Shown in pieces: positions 50,285-60,476 of a stretch of 64,000 nucleotides of DNA. The position numbers were made by a program, and so were the translations under genes. The notes under the pieces are model-generated. The model was given only the letters and a program-made list of their open reading frames with translations. It was not told the origin of the DNA and made no database searches. Where the stretch lies: assembly GCF_024600715.1 (NCBI RefSeq), contig NZ_CP102332.1, positions 2,852,001-2,916,000 of the forward strand, written 5' to 3'. This DNA comes from Streptomyces changanensis (GTDB lineage: Bacteria > Actinomycetota > Actinomycetes > Streptomycetales > Streptomycetaceae). Every line of letters begins with the position of its first letter. Within the stretch, counting starts at the first letter, position 1.

Positions 50285-52870
50285 TCAGTCCGTCAGCACC
50301 GGCAGCAGCTCCGGCAGGTGCCCGTCGGACGCCGCGGCCGCCGCCCGCCGCTCCTCGGAGACCTCGCCGTACAGGGTGGTCCGGGGCCGCGCCGGGCGGC
50401 CCGCCGCCTCCGCGATGGCGACGAGGTCGCGCACCGACCGGTACGAGCCGTAACCCGACCCGGCCATCCGGGAAATCGTCTCCTCCATGAGGGTGCCGCC
50501 CAGGTCGTTCGCCCCGGACCGCAGCATCTGCGCGGCACCCTCCGCCCCGAGCTTCACCCAGCTGGTCTGGATGTTGCGGATGTGCGGGTGGAGCAGGAGC
50601 CGGGCCATCGCGGTGACCGCCCGGTTGTCACGGACGGTCGGCCCCGGCCGGGCGACGCCGGCGAGGTAGACGGGCGCGTTGGTGTGGACGAACGGCAGCG
50701 TCACGAACTCGGTGAACCCCCCGGTCTCCTGCTGGAGGCGGGCCAGGGTCCGCAGGTGGCCGAGCCAGTGCCGGGGCTGGTCCACGTGTCCGTACATCAT
50801 CGTCGACGAGGAGCGGATGCCCAGCTCGTGGGCGGTCCTGATCACCTCGATCCAGGTGGCCGCGGGCAGCTTGCCCTTGGTCAGGACCCAGCGGACCTCG
50901 TCGTCGAGGATCTCCGCCGCCGTGCCCGGGACGGAGTCGAGGCCGGCCTCGCGCGCCGCCGCCAGCCACTCGCGGATCGACATCCCGGTGCGTGACGCGC
51001 CGTTGACGACCTCCATCGGCGAGAAGGCGTGGACGTGCATCCCGGGGACCCGCTCCTTCACGGCCCGCGCGATGTCGAAGTACGCCGTGCCGGGCAGGTC
51101 CGGGTGGATGCCGCCCTGCATGCACACCTCCACCGCGCCCACGTCCCAAGCCTGCTGGGCGCGGTCGGCGACCTGGTCGAGGGAGAGGGTGTAGGCGTCG
51201 GCGTCCGTGCGGCGCTGCGCGAAGGCGCAGAAGCGGCAGCCGGTGTAGCAGACGTTGGTGAAGTTGATGTTGCGGGTGACGATGTACGTCACGTCGTCCC
51301 CGACGGCCGCGCGCCGTACGTCGTCGGCGATCCGGCACAGCGCGTCCAGGGCGGGGCCGTCCGCGTGGAGCAGGGCGAGCGCCTCGCCGTCCGTCAGCCG
51401 CGTCGGATCGTCGGCGGCCGTCGCCAGCGCGTGGCGCACGTCGGTGTCGATGCGTTCGGGCACCATGCCGGGGGCGGCGGCCTCGCGCAGGGCGTCCCAG
51501 TCGCCGTACACCGCGTCGAAGTCCTCGCGGCGGTCGCCGGTGCGGCCGTCGGTGTCGATGGCGCGGTGCAGGTCAGTGCGGCCGGAGGCGGTGAACGCCT
51601 CGTCGGGCTCCTGCCACGGGCGGCCCTCCACCACGGCGTCCTCGCGGGCCAGGCCGGTCACCGGGTCGGCGAGCGCGGCCACGTGCGGGCGCAGGCGCGG
51701 GTCGAGCCAGGGCTCGCCGCGCCGGACGAACTCCGGGTACACGCAGAGCCGTTCCCGCAGCTCGAAGCCGGCGGCGCGGGACCGGGCGGCGAGCTCCTCG
51801 ATCCGCGGCCAGGGCCGCTCGGGGTTGACGTGGTCGATGGTGAGCGGGGAGACGCCGCCCCAGTCGTCGATGCCGGCGCCGATGAGCCGCTCGTACTCCG
51901 CGTCCACGAGGTTGGGCGGGGCCTGGAGGCAGGCGGACGGGCCGAGGACGTGCCGGGCGACGGCCACCGCGGCGACCAGGTCGTCCAGTTCCGCGTCGGG
52001 CATGGCGCGCATCGCGGTGTCCGGCTTGGCGCGGAAGTTCTGGACGATCACCTCCTGGATCCCGTGGTAGGCGCGGGCGACCCGGCGCAGGGCGAAGAGG
52101 GACTCGGCGCGCTCCTCGTACGTCTCGCCGATGCCGATGAGGAGGCCCGAGGTGAAGGGGACGGAGGAGCGGCCCGCGTCCTCCAGGACCCGCAGCCGGA
52201 CGGCGGGCTCCTTGTCCGGGGAGCCGTGGTGGGGGCCGCCCGGTTCCGACCACAGGCGGGTCGCGGTCGTCTCCAGCATCATGCCCATCGACGGGGCGAC
52301 GGGCTTGAGCCGCTGGAAGTCCGTCCAGGACAGCACGCCCGGATTGAGGTGCGGGAGCAGGCCCGTCTCCTCCAGGATGCGGATCGAGATCGCCCGCACG
52401 TAGGCGAGGGTGTCGTCGTAGCCGTGCGCGTCGAGCCACTCGCGCGCCTCGGGCCAGCGCTCCTCCGGCTTGTCGCCGAGGGTGATGAGGGCTTCCTTGC
52501 AGCCGAGGGCGGCGCCCTTGCGGGCGGTGTCGAGGACCTCGTCGGGTGACATGAACATCCCGTGACCGGCGCGGCGCAGCTTGCCGGGCACGGTGACGAA
52601 CGTGCAGTAGTGGCACGTGTCGCGGCACAGCCGGGTCAGCGGGACGAAGACGCTCTTGGAGTACGTGATGACCCCGGGCCGCCCGGCCGCCTCCAGGCCG
52701 GCGTCACGCACCCGGGCGGCCGAGGCGGCGAGCCGTTCGAGGTCGGCGCCGCGCGCCTGGAGCAGGACGGCGGCCTCGGCGACGTCGAGCGCGACCCCGT
52801 CACCGGCCCGTTTCAGGGCGCGGCGCATCGCGTTGTCGGTCGGTCGGCTTCCGGTTCCCGTGGAGGTCAT
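50285..52870 (-). CDS. fbiC: Bifunctional FO synthase (CofG-CofH fusion)
   Basis: An 861-residue radical-SAM fusion. The N-terminal CofG-like half has CRDTCHYC near residue 83 and the C-terminal CofH-like half has CYTGCRFC near residue 540, each binding a 4Fe-4S cluster. It joins tyrosine and a diaminouracil to make FO, the chromophore of coenzyme F420. The length matches actinobacterial FbiC. This is a conserved Streptomyces core gene. Confidence 0.95.
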   Translation of the reverse strand: MTSTGTGSRPTDNAMRRALKRAGDGVALDVAEAAVLLQARGADLERLAASAARVRDAGLEAAGRPGVITYSKSVFVPLTRLCRDTCHYCTFVTVPGKLRRAGHGMFMSPDEVLDTARKGAALGCKEALITLGDKPEERWPEAREWLDAHGYDDTLAYVRAISIRILEETGLLPHLNPGVLSWTDFQRLKPVAPSMGMMLETTATRLWSEPGGPHHGSPDKEPAVRLRVLEDAGRSSVPFTSGLLIGIGETYEERAESLFALRRVARAYHGIQEVIVQNFRAKPDTAMRAMPDAELDDLVAAVAVARHVLGPSACLQAPPNLVDAEYERLIGAGIDDWGGVSPLTIDHVNPERPWPRIEELAARSRAAGFELRERLCVYPEFVRRGEPWLDPRLRPHVAALADPVTGLAREDAVVEGRPWQEPDEAFTASGRTDLHRAIDTDGRTGDRREDFDAVYGDWDALREAAAPGMVPERIDTDVRHALATAADDPTRLTDGEALALLHADGPALDALCRIADDVRRAAVGDDVTYIVTRNINFTNVCYTGCRFCAFAQRRTDADAYTLSLDQVADRAQQAWDVGAVEVCMQGGIHPDLPGTAYFDIARAVKERVPGMHVHAFSPMEVVNGASRTGMSIREWLAAAREAGLDSVPGTAAEILDDEVRWVLTKGKLPAATWIEVIRTAHELGIRSSSTMMYGHVDQPRHWLGHLRTLARLQQETGGFTEFVTLPFVHTNAPVYLAGVARPGPTVRDNRAVTAMARLLLHPHIRNIQTSWVKLGAEGAAQMLRSGANDLGGTLMEETISRMAGSGYGSYRSVRDLVAIAEAAGRPARPRTTLYGEVSEERRAAAAASDGHLPELLPVLTD

Positions 52871-52891
52871 CCCCCGAGGATACGAGCGGAG

Positions 52892-53722
52892 TCAGAGGTA
52901 CCGCGCACCGTCGTCCAGAACCCGCAGCACCTCCGCCTCGCCCGCCGCGGGGAGTTGCAGGACGACCTCCTCGACGCCGAGGTCCGCGTAGTGGGCCAGC
53001 TTCCCCGGGTCGGGCCGCACCGCGTACGGGACGACCTGGAGGGCGCCCGGGTCGCGCCCCGCCCGCTCCCACGCCTCGCGCAGGGCGGGGAGGCTACGGG
53101 TGAGGCCGCCGCCGCCGACGGGCATCCAGCCGTCGGCGTACCCGGCGACGTCGGAGAAGAGGACCGGTCCCGCCGCCCCGCCGAGGAGGATCCGCGGCGC
53201 GCCGCCCCGCACGGGCTTGGGGTGGGCGAACGACGCCGCGACCGAGGCGAAGCGGCCCTCGTACGCGGTCGGCTCCCCCGCCCACAGCGCCCGCATGACG
53301 GCCATGTGGTCGCGGACGCGGGCGCGCCGGTTCGGCCACTCGACGCCGTGGTCGGCGGCCTCCTCGCGGTTCCAGCCGAAGCCGACGCCGAGGGTGAGGC
53401 GGCCGCCCGAGAGGTGGTCGAGGGTGGCGACCTGCTTGGCCAGCACGATCGGGTCGTGCTGGGCGACGAGCGTGATGCCGGTGCCGAGCGCGAGCCGCTC
53501 GGTGACGGCGGCGGCCTGCGCGAGGGCGACGAACGGGTCGAGCGTGCGGCCGTACTCGCGGGGCAGGTCGCCGCCGGCCGGGTAGGGGCTGGTCCGCGCC
53601 ACCGGGATGTGCGTGTGCTCCGGCAGGTACAGGCCGGCGTAGCCCCGCTGTTCCAGCTCGCGCGCGAGGCGGACGGGGGTGATGGTCTCGTCGGTGAGGA
53701 AGATGGTGGTCGCGAGGCGCAT
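52892..53722 (-). CDS. LLM-class flavin-dependent oxidoreductase, probably F420-dependent
   Basis: A 276-residue luciferase-like barrel (LARELEQRGYAGLYLPEHTH, LGTGITLVAQHDPIVLAKQVATLDHLSGGRLTLGVGFGWN). The TIGR-type LLM F420 group matches in length. Placement 22 bp from fbiC and on the same strand fits use of F420. The substrate is unknown; it could be unrelated to the cluster. Confidence 0.85.
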   Translation of the reverse strand: MRLATTIFLTDETITPVRLARELEQRGYAGLYLPEHTHIPVARTSPYPAGGDLPREYGRTLDPFVALAQAAAVTERLALGTGITLVAQHDPIVLAKQVATLDHLSGGRLTLGVGFGWNREEAADHGVEWPNRRARVRDHMAVMRALWAGEPTAYEGRFASVAASFAHPKPVRGGAPRILLGGAAGPVLFSDVAGYADGWMPVGGGGLTRSLPALREAWERAGRDPGALQVVPYAVRPDPGKLAHYADLGVEEVVLQLPAAGEAEVLRVLDDGARYL

Positions 53723-54222
53723 GGGCCGGTCCTTCCGGTGCGGCGGAGGGCGTCCGCGGGGATCGTACGCGGGTGTCCGCGGGTAACCCCGGGGCGCCGT
53801 CCGGTGTTCCCGTTCAGGTTGGCGACGGCGCGTAGACGGCGCGGTTCACGCCACGTACGGTCGTCACGTCGCCCCCCGGGAGGGGGTGCGGGACGGGGGT
53901 TTCGCATGATGGCGCATCAGCATCCGCATCGGGATACACGTCGGGGGACGGATCCGGCCGCTTCCGCGGGGAGCCGGGCCGCACGGGACGCGTCGGGCGT
54001 CCGCGTCCGGCCGACCCGATAGGGGCTGTCGGCACCTGACGGCTCGTCAGGACCCGACTTCCGGAATTGGGCCGACCACACCGGTGCCCGCAGCCGTCCG
54101 GCTGCCGCTCACCCCTGCCCTTCCGCGCCCGGCCCAGGCCGGGCGGCATCCCCGACCCCTTCGCCTTCCGGCAGCCGCGACGCGCGGCGCATCCGTGTAC
54201 CAGCGAACGAAAGGTCTGACAC
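53723..54222. promoter_or_regulatory. Upstream region of halogenase 2 with a hairpin
   Basis: About 500 bp without a supported gene. A perfect hairpin CCTGACG-GCT-CGTCAGG lies at 54035-54051, about 170 bp before the halogenase start; it may be an operator or leader structure. A weak GAAAGG precedes the GTG start. Confidence 0.5.
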
Positions 54223-55992
54223 GTGCGGGAGTACTACGACGTCGTGATCATGGGTGGTGGCCCGGCCGGGTCCACCCTCGGCGCCCTGCTGGCCCAGCGC
54301 ACCGACCTGCGGATAGCCATCTTCGACAAGGAGGTCTTCCCGCGGGAGCACATCGGCGAGTCCTTCGCCCACCCGGTCGTCCCCGCGCTCCAGGAGAGCG
54401 GGGCACTGGCCAAGGTCCTCGCCAGCCCGTGCTGGGTGAAGAAGTTCGGCGGCGTGTACGCCTGGGACCCGGGCAAGCCGGCCGTCGCCCTCTTCGACCA
54501 GGCGCCGTTCGAGAAGGACGGCGTGCGGCGGTGGACGATGCACGTCGACCGCGCCGAGTTCGACCACATCCTGCTGGACCACGCCGCCGACGTGGGCGTG
54601 GAGGTCTTCCAGGGCGTGGCGGTCACGGCGTACGAGCCGGACCGCAACGGCGGACTGGTACGGCTGGGCGACGGCGGCGCGGTCCGCGCCGGCTACTTCG
54701 TCGACGCGTCGGGGCGCCAGAGCAGCGTCTCGGCGGCCCGCAACAAGCGCGGCTGGCTGTCGAACTTCAAGAACATCGCGATCTGGCAGCACTTCACCAA
54801 GGGCGGCCAGACCCAGAACCTCGCCGAGGACTGGAACATCTTCACCGAGGACAACCTGTCGCCGATCGGCTGCTTCGCCTTCCGCGACGGCTGGTGCTGG
54901 TACATCCCGGTGCCGAAGGTCATCGACGGCAGGCGGGTGCTGACGCACTCGGTCGGCATCGTCACCAACCCGGCGGTGCTGAAGGAGCCGGGCCGCGACT
55001 ACACCGACCAGAAGACCTTCCTGGAGGCGGTGCGGCAGGTGCCGTACCTGAAGGACCTGATCCAGGAGGCCGTGCCGGTCGCCGACACGATGCTGACCGC
55101 GACGAACTACTCCCGCGTCAGCGACGAGTTCGCCGACTACGACGAGCGGCACCTGCTCGTGGGCGACGCGGCGTTCTTCGTCGACCCGCTGTTCTCGTCG
55201 GGCGTCGCGGTGGCGCTGACGCAGGCGGCGGCCGCGGCGCTGCTGATCCGCAAGACGGTGGACGGCAGCCTCGACGAGACCGACCAGCGCCACCTGTGGC
55301 AGGACTACAACGCCAAGTGGCACGGCACGGCCGAGACGTTCGCGCTGATGATCGACCAGTGGTACCACGCCATCGCGAAGAACAACCCGGGCAGCGTGTA
55401 CTGGAACACCCGCGGCACGGGCGCCGACCTCGGCATCCGCGAGCAGACCTTCGACGCCCTGCTCAACACGGCGTTCCAGCCGGCGCTGCTGGAGGTCATG
55501 ACGCACGGCAGCCGCAAGGTCGAGGACCTGGACGCGGCGGGCCCGTACCTCACCGCGACGGCGCTCGCGGAGCCGGCGGAGCTGACGGACGACGCGCTGG
55601 TGTCGCTCGCGCCGACGGCGGGGATCCGCGACAGCGTCACGTTCGTGGTGCCGGGCTTCAAGGCGACCAACCCGCCGGCCAACGTCCAGCTGCCGCCGGC
55701 GATCATCGACGGGATGACGGAGTACTGGCGCAACCCGATCACCAACGCGGGCGCGTCGCCGTCGCCGCTGCGGGACACCATCCCGTGCCGGCGGATCTTC
55801 TCCACGGAGGACCCGCACGGCCCGACCATCGACGCCGACCCGCAGCGGGACGGGGTGGACGAGCTGTGGAAGCTCCTGGGCGAGGGCCCCGTGAAGTTCG
55901 GCGAGCTCGCCCCGCGCCTGACGCCGCCGCAGACGCGGCTGGTGAAGCGGATGTGCGTGAGCGGCTTCCTCACGGTCCAGCCGGCGTCCTGA
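54223..55992 (+). CDS. Flavin-dependent halogenase 2 (CmlS/CndH type)
   Basis: A 589-residue paralogue of halogenase 1, with the same layout: GGGPAG FAD motif (about residues 11-16), CWVKKFGG (about 71-78), GWCWYIP (about 223-229), VDPLFSSGVAVA (about 320) and the long C-terminal domain. By eye well over half of residues match halogenase 1, with the C-terminal part more diverged. The gene stands alone, 6 kb beyond the last clear cluster gene and behind core genes. It may add a second chlorine or serve another aromatic unit. Start GTG 54223. Confidence 0.92.
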   Translation: MREYYDVVIMGGGPAGSTLGALLAQRTDLRIAIFDKEVFPREHIGESFAHPVVPALQESGALAKVLASPCWVKKFGGVYAWDPGKPAVALFDQAPFEKDGVRRWTMHVDRAEFDHILLDHAADVGVEVFQGVAVTAYEPDRNGGLVRLGDGGAVRAGYFVDASGRQSSVSAARNKRGWLSNFKNIAIWQHFTKGGQTQNLAEDWNIFTEDNLSPIGCFAFRDGWCWYIPVPKVIDGRRVLTHSVGIVTNPAVLKEPGRDYTDQKTFLEAVRQVPYLKDLIQEAVPVADTMLTATNYSRVSDEFADYDERHLLVGDAAFFVDPLFSSGVAVALTQAAAAALLIRKTVDGSLDETDQRHLWQDYNAKWHGTAETFALMIDQWYHAIAKNNPGSVYWNTRGTGADLGIREQTFDALLNTAFQPALLEVMTHGSRKVEDLDAAGPYLTATALAEPAELTDDALVSLAPTAGIRDSVTFVVPGFKATNPPANVQLPPAIIDGMTEYWRNPITNAGASPSPLRDTIPCRRIFSTEDPHGPTIDADPQRDGVDELWKLLGEGPVKFGELAPRLTPPQTRLVKRMCVSGFLTVQPAS

Positions 55993-56460
55993 CCCCCACA
56001 CCGCGCCGCCCCCGGCCCCCGGCCCCGAGGAGCCGCCCCGGGCCGGGGCACCGGATCACCGGTGTCCTCGGGACACCGGGATGACCTTGGGAACGCGGGG
56101 CACCGGACCCCGGGAATCGGGGGGGACCCCCGGCCACAGGGGGGCCGGACACCGGAAGCCGGGGGATGTCCGGAAGGAGGGGCCGAAGGGGGGCCCGGAT
56201 CGTCCGCTCGCCGGGGATCGGGGCCGTGGGACACCCGACGTCGGGAGGGGCCGTGGCGGGTTGCCCCCGCAGGGGTCGGCGGCGGCAGCGGGGTGACGTG
56301 TCGCGGTACCCGAGGCCGCCGACCCCGAGGAGGTGACCCGCCGCGGCCCCGACCCCCGAGGCCGGACCGCGGAACCCACACACCTCCCCCGGACGCAGCC
56401 CGGAAGACGGAACCACCCGAGAGCCGCCCGCGTCCCGGGCCCGGGACGCGGGCGCGGGGG
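55993..56460. other. Intergenic region after halogenase 2
   Basis: About 470 bp of short CCGGGGAC/CACCGG-like repeats and no supported gene. A terminator hairpin lies at its left end (next entry). Confidence 0.5.
56059..56079. terminator. Terminator hairpin after halogenase 2
   Basis: A perfect 9-bp stem CCGGTGTCC-TCG-GGACACCGG, about 70 bp past the stop. Confidence 0.6.
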
Positions 56461-56964
56461 TCAGACGCCGGTGGTGCCGTCGACGATCTCGCGGATCGCG
56501 TCGAGGTGGCCGTTGTGCCGGGCGGTCTCCTCGACGAGGTGCATGAGGATCCAGCGCAGCGTGACGTGCCGGCCGTCCCTGACCGGCCGCTTCGCCCGCT
56601 CGTCGAGGTCGTGCTCCGTGACCAGCCGGCCGTAGCGCTCGCTGTTCGCCCGGTACTCCGCCAGCAGCTCCTCCAGCGGCATGTCGAGCGCGACGCGCAT
56701 CTCGCGGTCGGGGTCCTCCTGCGACCAGGGCGCCCGGTCCTCCTCGCCGAGGAAGATCGCCTCGAACCAGTAGTGCTCGACCCAGCGCAGATGACTGATC
56801 AGCCCGGCGACCGTCATCAGCGGCGACGCGGGCAGGGGGGCCGTGCGCGCGCCCTCGTCGGAGAGGCCCTCGCACTTCGAGACCGCGGTGGCGCGGCAGT
56901 AGTCCAGGAACGTGGTCAGGTAGGCGCGCTCGTCCTCGGACGGGGGCGTGTCGCTGCGTGTCAT
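56461..56964 (-). CDS. DinB/DUF664-family protein
   Basis: A 167-residue four-helix-bundle protein (LTTFLDYCRATAVSKCEGLS, MTVAGLISHLRWVEHYWFE, MHLVEETARHNGHLDAIRE). The three histidines of the DinB metal site (H in SHLRW, and the HLVEETARHNGH pair) are present. Members include thiol-dependent S-transferases. ATG 56964 is the best supported start; an ATG three codons earlier is possible. Confidence 0.82.
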   Translation of the reverse strand: MTRSDTPPSEDERAYLTTFLDYCRATAVSKCEGLSDEGARTAPLPASPLMTVAGLISHLRWVEHYWFEAIFLGEEDRAPWSQEDPDREMRVALDMPLEELLAEYRANSERYGRLVTEHDLDERAKRPVRDGRHVTLRWILMHLVEETARHNGHLDAIREIVDGTTGV

Positions 56965-57010
56965 GGGTCGCATGCTCGCGCCCCGTACGCACCCGTGTCG
57001 AACGAATACC

Positions 57011-57100
57011 CGACCGCCGCCAACCCACCCGACAGCCACCCCGACCGCCGCCAACCCACCCGGCGCCCGGCCCGACCGCCGCCGGCCCACCCCGGCCCGA
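57011..57100. repeat. Three imperfect 31-bp tandem repeats
   Basis: Copies starting CGACCGCCGCC at about 57011, 57042 and 57073, differing at several bases, lie between the DinB and cupin genes. The spacing is 31 bp, as in the duplication at 3235, probably by coincidence. Confidence 0.65.
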
Positions 57101-57147
57101 CCCACCCCACCCACCCCGGCCGCGGGCGGGGCGCGAACGGCCGCCGC

Positions 57148-57471
57148 TCAGTCGTTGACCGCGGTGAGCAGGAACGCCGCGTCGGTGACCGCCGTGATGC
57201 TGTGCCGCTCGGGCGGGACGAGATGGAGGGCGCCCGTCGAGAGTTCGGTCTCCTGCGTCGCGGTGTTCACGGTCACGACCCCGCGCAGGACCTGGAGGGA
57301 GGCCGCGGGCGGGGCGTTGTGCTCGTCGAGCCGGGTGCCGGCCGTGAGCGCGATGACGGTCTGCCGCAGGGGCCGCTCGCGCAGCAGCAGGTTGGCGCTG
57401 CGGCCGTGCTCGGAGCGGTGGGCGGCGGCGAGGTGTTCCTCGGCGATGGCGTTCAGGTCGTGCTGAGGCAT
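57148..57471 (-). CDS. Small cupin-fold protein
   Basis: A 107-residue single cupin domain (LRGVVTVNT then LSTGALHLVPPERHSITAVTDAAFLLTAV). Such proteins often bind a metal or small ligand. ATG 57471 has AGGGTGG upstream. The metal-binding histidines are few, so catalytic function is doubtful. Confidence 0.72.
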   Translation of the reverse strand: MPQHDLNAIAEEHLAAAHRSEHGRSANLLLRERPLRQTVIALTAGTRLDEHNAPPAASLQVLRGVVTVNTATQETELSTGALHLVPPERHSITAVTDAAFLLTAVND

Positions 57472-57630
57472 GGGACCACCCTGCACCCGTCGGGCCCGCG
57501 CCGCACTGCCGGCGCGTGCGGGCCGGTGACGACCGGCGGCCACCCGGCGCGCGGAGAAGGTTCGCGAGGGCGTCTCGCGAGGGCGGCGGACACGGCGCGC
57601 CGAGACGGCGCGCGGACACGGCGCGGAACG

Positions 57631-57666
57631 CCGCGCGGCCGGACCCGGGAGGGTCCGGCCGCGCGG
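57631..57666. terminator. Strong terminator after the amino acid permease
   Basis: A perfect 16-bp stem (CCGCGCGGCCGGACCC with its complement) around GGGA, 29 bases past the permease stop on the - strand. Confidence 0.85.
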
Positions 57667-57694
57667 CGACTCGGGTGGGAGCGGGGGCCGGGGC

Positions 57695-59260
57695 TCAGTC
57701 CTCGGCGAGCAGGGCGGGGGTCTCCTTCGTCAGGACCTCGCCCCGGAAGAACGCCGGGCTGCGGCGGTGCATCACGGCCATGAGCACCACACCGGCCAGC
57801 AGCAGGCCGATGCCGATGACGAAGACGGAGCCGACGCCGAGGACGGAGGAGCCGCTGCCGTAGGCGGGGTCCCACATGTCGGTGAGGGTCTGGACGAAGA
57901 CGGCCGTGAGCATCAGGCCGCCCAGGCCCGGCAGGATCCCCCGGACGAAGAGGTGGCGGACCGAGCGGGTCAGGTCGCGGCGGAAGAACCAGACGCAGGC
58001 GAAGGCCGTGATCGAGTAGTAGAAGCAGATCATCAGGCCGAGCGCGTAGATGGTGTCGACCAGGACGTTCTCGCTGACCAGGGTCATCACGGAGTAGAAG
58101 ACGCCGGTCGCGACGCCGGCGACGACGGTGGCGCGGCCGGGGGTCTTGTGGACCGGGTGCACCTTCGAGAAGGCCGGCGGGAACGCCTCGTAGGTGGACA
58201 TCGCCAGTGCCGTGCGGGCCACCGGGATGAAGGTGGTCTGGAGGCTGGCCGCGGCGGAGGCCAGGACCGCGACGAAGAGCAGGATGCCGAGGCCGGAGCC
58301 CATGATCGGGGCGGCCAGCGCCGCGAAGACGTTGTCGGAGGTCTCGGGGTTGCCGAGGCCGAGGCCCTCCGCGCCGACGCCCGCGTACATCTGCACCGCG
58401 ACGGCGACCATCAGGTACGAGGAGACGATCACGACGATCGCGAGGAGGGCGGCGCGGCCGGGCGTGCGGGCGCTGCCGACGCTCTCCTCGTTCACGGACA
58501 GGCAGGTGTCCCAGCCCCAGTAGATGAAGATCGACAGGGAGAGGCCGGCGGTGAAGGCCGCGAAGGAGTCGACCGCGAAGGGGTCCATCCAGGACCAGGA
58601 GAAGGACAGGGAGCCCGCGACCTCGCCGGCCTGGGTCACGGCCATCCCGGCGAACAGGACGATCACGACGAGCTGGAGGCCCACCAGGGCGTACTGGAGC
58701 CACTTGGTGGCGGTGATGCCCCGGTAGCTGACCACGGTCGCGGCGGCGACGAAGGCGAGCGTCGTGAGGATGTGGACGGCCTTGTTGTCGTCGAGGGCGG
58801 CGATCGAGGGGCTGCCGGTGATCTCGCCGGCGGTCAGCCAGAAGAACGACGTGGCGACGCCGGCCAGGTTGGACAGCACGACGACGGTGGCCACGAGCAG
58901 GCCCCAGCCGCACATCCAGCCGACCTTCGGGCCGAACGCCTTCACCGACCAGGTGAAGGAGGTGCCGCAGTCGGGCACGGCCCGGTTGAGCTCCCGGTAC
59001 GCGAAGGCCACGAGCAGCATGGGGAGGAAGCCGGCGAGGAAGATCGCGGGCATCTGGAGGCCGACTTCGCCGACGGTCGGGCCGAGGGTCGAGGTCAGGC
59101 AGTAGACGGGGGCGACGGTCGAGATGCCGATGACGGCACCGCCCGTCAGCCCGACGGAGTTCCCGCCGAGCCCCTTGGTGCGCACACCGCTGTTCTCGCC
59201 CGTCGCGTCGACGTTCCTTACCGTGTCTCCGGCCGGGGGCCGGGCTTCCACCTGAGTCAT
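57695..59260 (-). CDS. APC-family amino acid permease
   Basis: A 521-residue transporter with about 12-13 helices. GLGGNSVGLTGGAVIGISTVAPVYCL and GCGTSFTWSVKAFGPKVGWMCGW-like segments mark the APC superfamily. ATG 59260 is chosen since the upstream frame is not conserved. It moves amino acids or polyamines; substrate unknown. It follows the PLP dehydratase/oxygenase pair on the same strand. Confidence 0.85.
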   Translation of the reverse strand: MTQVEARPPAGDTVRNVDATGENSGVRTKGLGGNSVGLTGGAVIGISTVAPVYCLTSTLGPTVGEVGLQMPAIFLAGFLPMLLVAFAYRELNRAVPDCGTSFTWSVKAFGPKVGWMCGWGLLVATVVVLSNLAGVATSFFWLTAGEITGSPSIAALDDNKAVHILTTLAFVAAATVVSYRGITATKWLQYALVGLQLVVIVLFAGMAVTQAGEVAGSLSFSWSWMDPFAVDSFAAFTAGLSLSIFIYWGWDTCLSVNEESVGSARTPGRAALLAIVVIVSSYLMVAVAVQMYAGVGAEGLGLGNPETSDNVFAALAAPIMGSGLGILLFVAVLASAAASLQTTFIPVARTALAMSTYEAFPPAFSKVHPVHKTPGRATVVAGVATGVFYSVMTLVSENVLVDTIYALGLMICFYYSITAFACVWFFRRDLTRSVRHLFVRGILPGLGGLMLTAVFVQTLTDMWDPAYGSGSSVLGVGSVFVIGIGLLLAGVVLMAVMHRRSPAFFRGEVLTKETPALLAED

Positions 59261-59330
59261 GTGCAGGACGGTAGGGGGTGCGGTTTCCACATCCGGAGGA
59301 TCGAACTCCGCGATCTTTCCCTTCGGTTGT

Positions 59331-59350
59331 ACGGGACGAAACGGTCCCGT
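59331..59350. promoter_or_regulatory. Hairpin ACGGGAC-GAAACG-GTCCCGT upstream of the permease
   Basis: A perfect 7-bp stem in the 282-bp gap between the permease and the PLP dehydratase. It could be a terminator of the dehydratase transcript or a permease leader structure. Confidence 0.4.
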
Positions 59351-59542
59351 GGCAGGGAATTCATGGCCTGTTGCACCTGAGACCATGCATCATCCCGCCA
59401 CCATGCGAAGTGTTCGGTATGCGGGAACCGTAGGTGCGTCCGTTTTGCCCCTTTCAAAAATTTCCCGTGCCGGTTTTTCCAGACCTCCGGGACCGGGGAC
59501 CGCGGCGCAGCACCGGTCGTCCGGTCCCGCGCGCCACCGCCG

Positions 59543-60475
59543 TCACGCGGGGCGGGTCAGGTCCGAGGGGTCGGTGTTCGCGCCACACAGGACGACCGCC
59601 GTCCGCTCGCCCTCCGCCGGCCCGTAGGCGCGCAGTCCCGCCAGGGCGGTCGCGGCGGCGTGCTCGACCGCGACACGGTGCTCCTCCCACAGGTCCCGGC
59701 GGGCGCGCACGATCTCGGTGTCCGGGACGAGCACCGAGCAGACGTCGTACCGCTGTGCCGCGTGCAGGGCCAGCGGGGTGACGCGGCGGGCGCCGAGGGC
59801 GTCGGCGGCGACGGACTCGACGGGCACGTCGACGACCTCGCCCGCCGCGAGGGCGGCGTTCAGGGCCCGGCAGCGCTCCGGCTCGACGGCGACCACGCGC
59901 ACCCCGTACCGCTGCGCCGAGGTGGCCACGCCGGCGAAGAGGCCGCCGCCGCCGACGGAGACCACCACCGTGTCCAGGTCGGGCAGCCGCCCGTGCAGCT
60001 CCTCCATGAGCGTGCCGGCGCCCGCGGCGATGAGCGGGTGGTCGTACGCGTGCGAGGCGAGCGCCCCGCTGCCGGCGGCGTGCTCCCGGCACGCCTCCAG
60101 CGCCTCCGCGTACTCGCGGCCGACGAGCCGCACGTCCGCGTCGTACGCGCGCAGCCGGGCCACCTTCACGGCGGGGGCCCCGGCGGGCAGGAAGACCGTG
60201 GCCCGCACGCCCTGCCGCCGGGCGGCCCAGGCGCAGGCCAGCCCGGCGTTGCCGCCCGAGGCGATGGTGACGCCCGCCTCGGGCAGGGTGCCGGCCTCCT
60301 GGTGGGCGCGGATGAAGTTGACGGCGCCGCGCGCCTTGAACGTCCCGGTGTGCTGGAGGAACTCCAGCGCGTACCAGTTCCGGTCGTCCGCGCCGGGGGC
60401 GACCGCCAGCGGACGGACCCGTCCCGCGACGCGCTCGGCCGCCGCGGTCACGTCGGCGTGGCTGAGGAGCTCCAT
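59543..60475 (-). CDS. PLP-dependent threonine/serine dehydratase-like protein
   Basis: A 310-residue fold-type II PLP enzyme. HTGTFKARGAVNF holds the PLP Lys (about residue 48), SGGNAGLACAW the substrate-carboxylate loop and SVGGGGLFAG the phosphate loop. Family members eliminate water and ammonia from Ser, Thr or hydroxylated amino acids. It ends the pair with the Fe/2OG oxygenase (1-bp spacing), suggesting action on a hydroxylated amino acid. Confidence 0.85.
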   Translation of the reverse strand: MELLSHADVTAAAERVAGRVRPLAVAPGADDRNWYALEFLQHTGTFKARGAVNFIRAHQEAGTLPEAGVTIASGGNAGLACAWAARRQGVRATVFLPAGAPAVKVARLRAYDADVRLVGREYAEALEACREHAAGSGALASHAYDHPLIAAGAGTLMEELHGRLPDLDTVVVSVGGGGLFAGVATSAQRYGVRVVAVEPERCRALNAALAAGEVVDVPVESVAADALGARRVTPLALHAAQRYDVCSVLVPDTEIVRARRDLWEEHRVAVEHAAATALAGLRAYGPAEGERTAVVLCGANTDPSDLTRPA

Positions 60476-60476
60476 G

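Noticed and set aside
53814..54149. 111-codon - strand frame upstream of halogenase 2
   Set aside because: Low-complexity Arg/Pro/Gly composition, no conserved motif; likely spurious.
11710..56000. PKS or NRPS assembly-line genes
   Set aside because: No ketosynthase, adenylation or carrier-protein domain is encoded, so the halogenases probably do not act on an in-cluster carrier protein.
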